From NCBI GenBank assembly GCA_013203545.1, contig JABMQA010000153.1, forward strand, positions 1 to 7,981: 7,981 bases of DNA. The letters are read 5' to 3'. Within the stretch, counting starts at the first letter, position 1, and every line of letters begins with the position of its first letter. The notes under the pieces are model-generated. The model made no database searches. It was not told the origin of the DNA and was given only the letters and a program-made list of their open reading frames with translations. A program made the translations under genes and the position numbers. Positions 1-6,643 of the stretch are shown one piece after another. The DNA is from Bacteroidota bacterium. GTDB lineage: Bacteria; Bacteroidota; Bacteroidia; Bacteroidales; 4484-276.

Positions 1-1
1 A

Positions 2-475
2 ATGAAAGCCGCTTACATCAGTCACCTCAAACGAGAAATGAAGAACCGTTCTTCAAATGAATTATTGGAGATATGTTTGCGCCTGGCCCGTTTTAAAAAA
101 GAAAACAAAGAGTTGCTTACCTATCTGCTTTTTGAAATTCAGGATGAGCAGGCTTATATTGAATCCGTTAAGTTGGACATAGATGAGCAGTTTTCCGAAA
201 TAAATAAAAATAACCTCTATTTTGCTAAAAAGAGCATTCGAAAGATTGTAAGAAACACCAATAAATTCATCCGTTATTCAGGCAACAAACAAACCGAAGT
301 GGAATTGCTTATTTATTTTTGCAAAAAGATGAAGGATTCGGGCTTTTTATCTGCTGGAAGTATTGCAATAAACAATCTTTATACACGACAGATCCAGAAA
401 ATCCAAAAAACCATCAAATCGCTCCACGAGGATTTGCAGTATGATTATGGAAAGGAATTAATGCCTTTACTATAA
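2..475 (+). CDS. Conserved Bacteroidota hypothetical protein, 157 aa, soluble
   Basis: I recognise this as a small protein family common in Bacteroidota, with no function known to me. The product is helical and highly charged, with no signal peptide or membrane segment, so it is probably cytoplasmic. The first third carries a block rich in Leu, Lys and Glu (ELLEICLRLARFKKENKELL, about residues 20-39) followed by LLFEIQDEQAYIES. The middle is basic (KKSIRKIVRNTNKFIRYS), then comes TEVELLIYFCKKMK. The C-terminus ends in LHEDLQYDYGKEL, a conserved tail in the family. The ATG is the second base of the window, so nothing upstream can be judged; the start matches where family members normally begin, and I take the gene as complete. 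It ends about 95 nt before the membrane-protein gene. Gene reality is nearly certain; function is unknown. Confidence 0.85.
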   Translation: MKAAYISHLKREMKNRSSNELLEICLRLARFKKENKELLTYLLFEIQDEQAYIESVKLDIDEQFSEINKNNLYFAKKSIRKIVRNTNKFIRYSGNKQTEVELLIYFCKKMKDSGFLSAGSIAINNLYTRQIQKIQKTIKSLHEDLQYDYGKELMPLL

Positions 476-558
476 ATAGGAATTATCAACACCAGTTTTT
501 GATTGGTTACTTAATTCAAAAAACTTATTGAAAATTATATTAACATACCAATTTAATC

Positions 559-566
559 TAAATTTG
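559..566 (+). promoter_or_regulatory. TAnnTTTG-like -7 element next to the start of the two-helix membrane protein
   Basis: TAAATTTG matches the Bacteroidota -7 consensus TAnnTTTG exactly. It lies only 4 nt before the ATG at 571, so a transcript from it would begin at or just inside the start codon and be leaderless or nearly so. No good -33 TTG lies at the usual distance; the nearest (528-530) leaves a 28-nt gap. In such AT-rich DNA the match may be chance. Confidence 0.3.
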
Positions 567-570
567 CTTT

Positions 571-939
571 ATGATCACCCGGCATAATGTAACCAAAAAA
601 CACAGAATTATTGGATTGGCAGGTGCAATAGCTACCCTGATGATTTTTTTTGTATTTAACCTTTTCATTGAATTTATTGTAAAATTTGGTGAGGATAAAT
701 TAAGCGTCGATCATCAGTTTAATCCTTTAACAGTGATATTGATAAAGCTTTTCTTTGCATTTATACTTCTGTTTTTATTGGTTTATTGTTTGTTGATGGC
801 AACCGGCAGGGCAAATCAACTTATTCGCAACCTGACAAGAAAAACATACCGCATGCTTAATGCAATTATTGCTGTGGATCAGATAAAGCAGTTTTTCCTT
901 AGCGACCGGATTGAAAGCAAAATAAAGGTCAACGGATGA
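571..939 (+). CDS. Small two-helix membrane protein, hypothetical, 122 aa
   Basis: I do not recognise the family. The product has a short basic N-terminus (TRHNVTKKHR), a strong hydrophobic segment at about residues 13-37, a polar loop of about 17 residues (FGEDKLSVDHQFNP), a second hydrophobic segment at about 55-78, and a basic amphipathic tail of about 44 residues (RNLTRKTYRML...DRIESKIK). By the positive-inside rule both termini should be cytoplasmic, giving a hairpin with a short periplasmic loop. The ATG at 571 has no Shine-Dalgarno sequence but is preceded by AT-rich DNA typical of the phylum. The stop TGA overlaps an ATG (ATGA at 936-939), and the next reading frame resumes about 30 nt later, so the gene is probably co-transcribed with the membrane gene that follows. 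The role is unknown. Confidence 0.65.
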   Translation: MITRHNVTKKHRIIGLAGAIATLMIFFVFNLFIEFIVKFGEDKLSVDHQFNPLTVILIKLFFAFILLFLLVYCLLMATGRANQLIRNLTRKTYRMLNAIIAVDQIKQFFLSDRIESKIKVNG

Positions 940-972
940 GTTCTATTTACAGGCACTTTTTTAGGATTCATA

Positions 973-1554
973 TTGCATCTTTCCGACATGTTTTTTGGCC
1001 TGACACCTCAGGAGGGAATAGTGGAAAAAGTGAGTGCACTGCTGCTGTTACTGTCTTCGGCCATACTGGCAGCCGCCATGTTCAAAATTAAAAAGATAGC
1101 ACAAACACCAAAGACAGGTCAAAAGATCATGATTTTGTTATTGGTTATGTCGGGACTCTTGTTTGTTTTTTTCGGAGAGGAGATTAGCTGGGGACAACGT
1201 TTGTTCGGATGGAAATCCGGAGCTGTTTTTGAGACATATAATTACCAGAATGAAACAAACCTGCACAATTTTCTGAATCCTGCATTGCGATACATATATC
1301 CATTGTTTGGAATATCATTTTTCATCATTATGTTGTTCGTCTGGTTCTTTCCGAATGATAAAAATTCTTATGTATGGGAACTCTTATTACCGCACCGGAG
1401 TCTCTTTTTCCTGCTCTTCATAACGGCTGGCTCCACCTTTAATGGTGACGGGGAACTTTTTGAAGCTCTATTTTCACTTTTTGTATTTCTGTACAGCCTG
1501 AGAATATTTTGCTGTACATGGTTTCCAAAAACGGAATTAGGTGTCAGGGTATAA
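973..1554 (+). CDS. Multi-pass membrane protein of the GEEISWGQR...NETNLHN family
   Basis: This belongs to an uncharacterised bacterial membrane-protein family that I know by its motifs. Counting from the TTG at 973, hydrophobic segments lie at about residues 17-36, 51-67, 102-125, 142-155 and 160-180. The signature FFGEEISWGQRLFGW (about 66-80) follows the second segment, and NETNLHN (93-99) comes just before the third; the spacing and invariant polar residues (E69, E70, W73, Q75, R76, H98, N99) suggest a functional membrane-surface site. The acidic motif GDGELFEALF (158-167) precedes the last helix. The start is uncertain: TTG 973 has AGGA 6 nt upstream, ATG 988 is the first ATG in frame, and an ATG at 936 overlapping the previous stop is out of frame by one base. 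The reaction is unknown; the conserved polar residues hint at an enzyme or lipid-related role, which is inference. Confidence 0.75.
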   Translation: MHLSDMFFGLTPQEGIVEKVSALLLLLSSAILAAAMFKIKKIAQTPKTGQKIMILLLVMSGLLFVFFGEEISWGQRLFGWKSGAVFETYNYQNETNLHNFLNPALRYIYPLFGISFFIIMLFVWFFPNDKNSYVWELLLPHRSLFFLLFITAGSTFNGDGELFEALFSLFVFLYSLRIFCCTWFPKTELGVRV

Positions 1555-1569
1555 TTATTTCTATATTTG
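1537..1569 (+). promoter_or_regulatory. Putative Bacteroidota-type promoter of the histidine kinase gene
   Basis: TATATTTG (1562-1569) fits the TAnnTTTG -7 consensus exactly. A weak -33-like TTAG (1537-1540) lies 21 nt upstream. The predicted start of transcription is near 1575, leaving a leader of about 26 nt before the ATG at 1602. The -33 part overlaps the end of the preceding membrane gene, so the kinase probably has its own promoter. Confidence 0.45.
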
Positions 1570-1601
1570 TCAACATATAATTTATTACTTATTTTTTTGG
1601 C

Positions 1602-3575
1602 ATGCAACTATTGAATCGATCTTCATTCTGCCTTTTGTTTGTATTTTCCACTCTAATGGGTTTTACCCTGAACCACACACGATCAGAGATAGAGCGATTT
1701 AGCACCAAAGATTTGGAAACCTACATAAAACAACTGGGGGACAAATGCTGGAGTCTCCGTGAAAAGAATCAGGATTCATCACTTTTAATCGGAAAAGAGG
1801 CTCTTGCCTTAGCTGTAGAATTTGAATTTAAACAGGAAATTCCACGGCTGTGTAATTTTTTAGGAGTGGTTTATCTCCACTATTTACACGATTATAAAAG
1901 TGCGATTCCCTATTTTCACCAGGCCATAGAGGGCTTTTTAAGTACGAAAGATTCCACTCAACTGGCCTATACCTATAATAACCTGGGGGATGCATTTATG
2001 TTTAGCGGAAATGTTGAACTGGCCCTGAATTATGCTGAAAATTCACTCGGCATTTTTACGAATTTAAACGACACGATTGGCTTGGCATACGGTTATATTA
2101 ACCTGGCATTGGTTTATCGTGCTGAAAAAAATTATGAACTGGCCCTGGAATATTTTAATAAAGTAAGGGAAATGAGGGAAAAAGTTGATGATAAAACAGG
2201 CCTTGCTTCCGTAATGCTTGAATTGGCCATAACACACCAGCACAAGGGTGACCTGGATAAGGCCGGGGAAGTTTTTGATGAGGCATATCAGCTGCATCTG
2301 GATATTAATAATGTTCGTTATGCAGCTTATTGTTTAAATGGGATGGCGGATAATTATTATTTACAAAAAGAATACGACAAGGCGTATGAGCATTTTATGC
2401 ACTCCATCCGATTAAACCAACAGCGCAATTATCTTTACGGACAGATTGACAGCTACATTGGCCTTGCACTTGTATATGCCGAACAGAACAAGAAAAAAGA
2501 AGGGGAAACCGCCCTCAGGCAAGCACTTGACATCAGCATAAGGCTGGGCATCCCCTTTAAAATCCTGGAGACCTATGAAACCTATGCAAAATTTTACCGC
2601 AGGTTGAATGATTATAAAAAAGCCACCGAAAGCCTGGGCCAATTTCTATCTCTATATGATTCCATTTTATCAATTCAACAACTTGAGACCTTTCATGAAA
2701 TACAAAATAATTTTTTGGTGAGTAAACGTCTTGGCATAGCCCGACAGGAATTGGAAACCCGGCGAATTGAAGAAAAATATCTTTTGATAATTATTGCCTT
2801 AACGGTAATTCTGGCGGTGGTGTTTTTCTGGCGTTTTGTAACACACCGGAAGATGAACCTGCAATTGCAACGGACAAATCAGGTTAAGGATAAATTGTTT
2901 TCGGTTATCTCACATGATCTGAAAACCCCTTTTAATTCCTTGGTGGGTTTTAGCGAAATCCTGAAAGAAGAATTGGAGGAAAAGGACTATGAGAATGCAG
3001 AGCGGTATGCTGGCATAATTAATCATTCGGCGGAAGAAAGCCTTAAAATGCTCAACAATTTATTGAACTGGTCGCGCACGCAAACAGGCCGGATCGAATA
3101 CCAGCCGGAAAATATATCCATAGCTGAATTATTTGAAGAACTGGATGGTTTTTTTAAGAGTGAAGCCCTTAAATACGAGATAAAGATTGCGTTTTCAAAT
3201 TCTGTCACTGAAAAGGTTTATGGAGATATCAATATCCTGAGAATCATCTTAAGCAATCTGATATCAAACGCCCTGAAATATACCAAAGAAGGTGGCTTAA
3301 TCAAGGTGAATGCCAGGCGCAACCCCGCTCTTGTTTTTATCCGGGTAGAGGACAATGGGACGGGTATGCCGGAAGAGACCTTGACCAGCTTATTTGACAG
3401 CTCTAAATCGCGAAGTACAGCGGGTTTGAGAAATGAAAAAGGCACCGGCCTTGGCCTCATTATTTGTGCTGAAATGATTAAAGTTCATAAGGGCCGGATC
3501 CGGGTTGAGAGTGATCCCGATGGTTATCGGGAGGGAAAAGGAAGTGTTTTTGAAATTAGTTTCCCTGCTGGCTAA
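1602..3575 (+). CDS. Sensor histidine kinase with exported TPR sensor domain
   Basis: This is a membrane-bound two-component sensor kinase of 657 residues. An N-terminal signal sequence (about 1-24) is followed by seven tetratricopeptide repeats in an exact 40-residue register, starting near 81, 121, 161, 201, 241, 281 and 321. A helical linker (about 355-390) leads to one transmembrane helix (about 393-412), then a HisKA domain with H-box SHDLKTP (phospho-acceptor His438), and an HATPase_c domain with N-box NLISNALKY (Asn556), G1 box EDNGTGM (Asp584), SLFD F-box (596-599) and G2 box GTGLGL (614-619). All catalytic motifs are intact, so it should be active. The repeats lie in the periplasm and probably bind a peptide or partner protein. 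There is no fused receiver, HTH domain or neighbouring response regulator, so its partner is elsewhere. The ATG at 1602 is chosen because the signal sequence follows directly. Confidence 0.95.
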   Translation: MQLLNRSSFCLLFVFSTLMGFTLNHTRSEIERFSTKDLETYIKQLGDKCWSLREKNQDSSLLIGKEALALAVEFEFKQEIPRLCNFLGVVYLHYLHDYKSAIPYFHQAIEGFLSTKDSTQLAYTYNNLGDAFMFSGNVELALNYAENSLGIFTNLNDTIGLAYGYINLALVYRAEKNYELALEYFNKVREMREKVDDKTGLASVMLELAITHQHKGDLDKAGEVFDEAYQLHLDINNVRYAAYCLNGMADNYYLQKEYDKAYEHFMHSIRLNQQRNYLYGQIDSYIGLALVYAEQNKKKEGETALRQALDISIRLGIPFKILETYETYAKFYRRLNDYKKATESLGQFLSLYDSILSIQQLETFHEIQNNFLVSKRLGIARQELETRRIEEKYLLIIIALTVILAVVFFWRFVTHRKMNLQLQRTNQVKDKLFSVISHDLKTPFNSLVGFSEILKEELEEKDYENAERYAGIINHSAEESLKMLNNLLNWSRTQTGRIEYQPENISIAELFEELDGFFKSEALKYEIKIAFSNSVTEKVYGDINILRIILSNLISNALKYTKEGGLIKVNARRNPALVFIRVEDNGTGMPEETLTSLFDSSKSRSTAGLRNEKGTGLGLIICAEMIKVHKGRIRVESDPDGYREGKGSVFEISFPAG

Positions 3576-3607
3576 TTGAATTTCTGTCAAAATACCGGAT
3601 ACATTTG
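3576..3607 (+). promoter_or_regulatory. Putative Bacteroidota-type promoter of the CotH-like gene
   Basis: TACATTTG (3600-3607) matches TAnnTTTG, and TTG (3576-3578) lies 21 nt upstream as a -33 element, the same spacing as in the candidate ahead of the kinase gene. Transcription would start near 3613, giving a leader of about 22 nt before the ATG at 3636. It begins right after the kinase stop codon, which suggests the CotH-like gene is transcribed separately. Confidence 0.5.
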
Positions 3608-3635
3608 TTTTTCTTGTTGAACCGATTGAGTTAAA

Positions 3636-4724
3636 ATGAAAAATTCTTATATAACGAAAAAATTGTTGTCGAGGGCCTTCCCGGGCATGGTCATTTTGTT
3701 TTTAATTGCATTGTGTGTAATGGGGCAATCATTTGAAAGCAATGCGGATTCATTGGTATTTAATCCAGATATTTTCAGCTCGGATAAACCCCTGCAGTGG
3801 TCTCTCACTTTTGATATCCGTAAATTCAGAAATGAAAAAGATGATGAAGAAAAACTTCCTGCAACATTAACAATTTATGATGATGACAGCAGTGTGGTTC
3901 AAAGGAATATTTCAATAAAAGCAAGAGGTGAGTCACGAAAAAAAATTTGTTATTTCCCACCCATAAAATTAAACCTGGGTGAAGCCTCATTTGATGATGC
4001 ATATCTTGACACGATTAAAAACCATAAGCTTGTTACACATTGCGGATCCTCAAAAAAATCCGATCAGGTTTTACTCAAAGAGTATCTTGTTTATAAGCTT
4101 TTCAACCTGTTTTCAGAAAAGAGTTTCAGGGTACGGCTTATAAAAATGAAATACATAGATAGTGAAGAAAAAGTAAAAACAGAAAGCAGGTTTGCCTTTT
4201 TGATTGAGGACAGCGATGTCATGGCCGGACGAAATCAATGCCTGATCATTAAATATGAAAAATTTGGAATGAAGCATATTGACAGGTCATCAATGATATT
4301 GCTTTCGATGTTTCAGTATATGATAGGTAATGTTGACTGGACCGTATCAGGATTGCACAACATTAAGCTGATAAAGAGCATGGATTTTACCCTGGAATTT
4401 CCTTTTGCAGTTCCATATGATTTTGATCATGCAGGATTTGTGGATGCAAGCTATGCTACCAATGTTATGAACCCGGAAATACAATCAGTGAAAACCAGGA
4501 TGTTTTTGGGGGCCTGTTACACCAAAAAAGAGTATGATGAAATCATTAAGGTATTTCTCAATCGTAAAAATGAAATGTACGATTTGATCAATAATTTCGA
4601 TCTGTTAGATGATAAATCCGCAAAGAGTATTATTACCTATATGGATAAATTCTATAAAATGATCGGGCAACCCAACTTTTACAAGAAGTACATTTCTCCT
4701 TTCTGCATAAATTATGATATTTGA
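3636..4724 (+). CDS. Exported CotH-kinase-like protein
   Basis: The 362-residue product begins with a basic stretch and a hydrophobic segment (about 15-31, PGMVILFLIALCVMGQ), a signal peptide or N-terminal anchor. The rest has motifs in the order found in CotH-related atypical kinases: ARGESR (96-101) and CYFPPIKLNL (105-114), HKLVTHC (130-136), LLKEYLVYKLFNL (146-158), SFRVRLIKMKYID (163-175), an IEDSDVMAGRN stretch (190-200), MIGNVDWTVSGLHN (229-242) and VPYDFDHAGF (259-268). By analogy, Asp234 and Asn242 would belong to the catalytic loop, and Asp262/Asp264 would be the metal-binding DFG-equivalent. CotH proteins phosphorylate secreted proteins, but this variant is remote and activity is inference. 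I recall similar proteins labelled hypothetical in Bacteroidota. The ATG lacks a Shine-Dalgarno site. The gene stands alone, 60 nt after the kinase. The CotH assignment is moderate; the existence of the gene is certain. Confidence 0.7.
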   Translation: MKNSYITKKLLSRAFPGMVILFLIALCVMGQSFESNADSLVFNPDIFSSDKPLQWSLTFDIRKFRNEKDDEEKLPATLTIYDDDSSVVQRNISIKARGESRKKICYFPPIKLNLGEASFDDAYLDTIKNHKLVTHCGSSKKSDQVLLKEYLVYKLFNLFSEKSFRVRLIKMKYIDSEEKVKTESRFAFLIEDSDVMAGRNQCLIIKYEKFGMKHIDRSSMILLSMFQYMIGNVDWTVSGLHNIKLIKSMDFTLEFPFAVPYDFDHAGFVDASYATNVMNPEIQSVKTRMFLGACYTKKEYDEIIKVFLNRKNEMYDLINNFDLLDDKSAKSIITYMDKFYKMIGQPNFYKKYISPFCINYDI

Positions 4725-4745
4725 TCTTTGATGATCTTTTTCACA

Positions 4746-4773
4746 TTGGCCTGAATAAAAAATACTATTTTAG
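4746..4773 (+). promoter_or_regulatory. Weak promoter-like sequence upstream of the FISUMP mosaic gene
   Basis: TATTTTAG (4766-4773) differs by one base from TAnnTTTG, and a TTG (4746-4748) lies 17 nt upstream. It falls in the 72-nt gap between two genes. Unusually for this window, the next gene also has a purine-rich ribosome binding site, AAAGGG at 4783-4788, 8 nt before the ATG at 4797, which supports that start. The promoter call itself is weak. Confidence 0.22.
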
Positions 4774-4796
4774 TACCCGTTCAAAGGGCAGGGATC

Positions 4797-6632
4797 ATGT
4801 TTCGAAATTCATTCACTGATGCTTTACGGATTTTAATATTAACAGTCTGCTTAGCCGGATGGCCGGTACTATTAATCGGACAAACCTACCTGTTAGAGGA
4901 TTTTAGCTCAGGGCTGATGCCTCCCGAGGGCTGGACAATTGATGAGGTATCATCGCGGTGGACAGCCAACAATTCGGCCAATGCTGGTGGTACGACTCCA
5001 GAGGCAAGGTTCCAATGGTTTGATGAGATCAACACGACACGGCTGATCTCACCCGAAATTGATCTGACTGGATTAATTACCGTTCGGTTTGAGTTTAACC
5101 ACATGTACGATGATTATGAGGGTGATGGCCCGGCAGTCGGCGTTGCCACCCGCTCCGGAGGAGGCCTCTGGACTTCCATTTGGGAAATTCTGCCAAGCGG
5201 AAACGTGGGACCCGAACAAATCGCGATCGATATTTCAAACGATGATGTAGGCCAGCCCGATTTTCAGGTTTGTTGCTATATCACAGGCAACCTGTTTAAC
5301 CTTGATTACTGGTATGCTGATAACATCAGGTTGTATCTTCCATTCATTCTTGATGTGACCCTACTTCTCGAAGGACCCTATGAAAACGGGTTGATGACCA
5401 ACCACCTGAACACATCGGGATTCCTGCCCCTGAATCAACCCTATTCTGATCCACCCTGGAATTATTATTATTCCGAAGCCGTTTCATCTATTCCCAACAG
5501 CAATGTTACCGATTGGGTGCTTGTTGAACTGGTCAAACCCAATCCGCCTCCTCTGCCCGCATCATGGGAAGTTAAAGTCAGAAGTACCGGATTTATTCTT
5601 AGCAACGGAAAAATTACAGGAAGCGACGGAAGCAATCCGATATCTTATAACCTGCAGGACAATGACAGCCTTTATGTTTGTATCAGGCATCGAAATCATC
5701 TGCCAGTTATCTCTTCTACCGCACTTACAAAGGATGATGGCATCTGGAAATATAACTTTACCTCCGGAAGTGAAACAGCTTTTGCGGGGCCATTTGCTAT
5801 GAAAGAATTGGCACCGGGTGTATGGGGTGTCCGCTCCGGTGATGGAAATGCAGATGAACAGATCGATAACCGGGACAAGAATGAAGTCTGGTATCCACAA
5901 CGAAACAATGCAGGCTATTATCCGGGCGATTTCAATTTGGATGGTGTTGTAAATGCAACCGACCTCAACACCTGCTGGAAAGCTAATGCCGGCAAAGGCT
6001 CGTGGACTCCGTATACCCACAATGCACCCTTCGCATGCGGAGATTCGCTATTTGATTCCAGGGACGGGCATTATTACACTACGGTTCAAATCGGCGACCA
6101 GTGCTGGATGGCCGAAAACCTGAACTATGAAACCGGAACAAACTGGTGCTATTACAACAATAACGCATATTGCAATGCCTTTGGAAGGCTTTACGACTGG
6201 CCAACCATTATGAATGGTGAAGCTGGCAGCAACACCGTTCCAAGTAATGTGAGGGGAATTTGTCCGGAAAACTGGCACCTGCCCAGTGATGGCGAATGGT
6301 GCATCCTTACCCAATACATCGACTCAACAGTAGATTGTGGGTTCACTGGCTATAATGGGACCGATTGTGGGACAAAAATGAAATCAACATGGGGATGGAG
6401 TACAGGTGGAAATGGTACCAACGAATATGGATTTAATGCGCTGCCGGCCGGCTGTAGGGGCATCTATCACTTTGATGACCTCTATCTTTTTGCCTACTTC
6501 TGGACAACCACCGAGGATTACCCGGGCTATGCGTGGCTCATCAAGTTAAATTACGGGCTTCCTACCGTTGCCCGTTATTTCAGCCAGAAAAACAGGGGAT
6601 ATAGTGTGCGGTGCGTGAGGGATGAGTTATAG
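4797..6632 (+). CDS. Secreted mosaic protein: adhesin-like domain, dockerin-like calcium loops and C-terminal FISUMP domain
   Basis: This is a 611-residue exported protein. A signal peptide (about 1-28, cleavage probably near LIG-QT) precedes a choice-of-anchor/cleaved-adhesin-like beta domain (about 31-180), starting with LEDFSSGLMPPEGW and ending in YWYADNIRLY. Residues 185-345 form a module I recognise from Bacteroidota surface proteins (LEGPYENGLM, LPLNQPY, WVLVEL, IRHRNHLPV, GVWGVRSGDGNAD). Two dockerin-like calcium loops follow, with ligands D349/N351/D353/D360 and D378/N380/D382/D389. Residues 413-611 are a FISUMP domain (Fibrobacter succinogenes major paralogous domain): DSRDGHYYTTVQIGDQCWMA, GRLYDW, CPENWHLPSDGEW, GFNALPAG, FWTTTE and the terminal SVRCVRD. 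It is cysteine-rich, fitting an extracellular fold. No C-terminal T9SS sorting domain is present, although FISUMP proteins are normally surface or secreted. The specific ligand is unknown. The stop lies 11 nt from the end of the opposing pseudogene. Confidence 0.88.
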   Translation: MFRNSFTDALRILILTVCLAGWPVLLIGQTYLLEDFSSGLMPPEGWTIDEVSSRWTANNSANAGGTTPEARFQWFDEINTTRLISPEIDLTGLITVRFEFNHMYDDYEGDGPAVGVATRSGGGLWTSIWEILPSGNVGPEQIAIDISNDDVGQPDFQVCCYITGNLFNLDYWYADNIRLYLPFILDVTLLLEGPYENGLMTNHLNTSGFLPLNQPYSDPPWNYYYSEAVSSIPNSNVTDWVLVELVKPNPPPLPASWEVKVRSTGFILSNGKITGSDGSNPISYNLQDNDSLYVCIRHRNHLPVISSTALTKDDGIWKYNFTSGSETAFAGPFAMKELAPGVWGVRSGDGNADEQIDNRDKNEVWYPQRNNAGYYPGDFNLDGVVNATDLNTCWKANAGKGSWTPYTHNAPFACGDSLFDSRDGHYYTTVQIGDQCWMAENLNYETGTNWCYYNNNAYCNAFGRLYDWPTIMNGEAGSNTVPSNVRGICPENWHLPSDGEWCILTQYIDSTVDCGFTGYNGTDCGTKMKSTWGWSTGGNGTNEYGFNALPAGCRGIYHFDDLYLFAYFWTTTEDYPGYAWLIKLNYGLPTVARYFSQKNRGYSVRCVRDEL

Positions 6633-6643
6633 TCTGGGTTGGA

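Noticed and set aside
1368..1607. Open frame on the minus strand (79 codons) opposite the end of the GEEISWGQR gene
   Set aside because: It overlaps a strong membrane-protein gene, has a low-complexity basic composition and shows no family motif; it is a shadow.
4722..4740. Possible terminator after the CotH-like gene (GATC...GATC then TTTTT)
   Set aside because: The stem is only 4 bp of a self-complementary tetramer; too weak to be a rho-independent terminator.
5503..5802. Plus-strand open frame of 99 codons in another frame within the mosaic gene
   Set aside because: It lies wholly within a well-supported coding region and has no domain-like pattern.
5562..6020. Open frame on the minus strand (152 codons) inside the FISUMP mosaic gene
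   Set aside because: The plus-strand frame here has clear conserved motifs and calcium loops; the minus frame has no recognisable domain.
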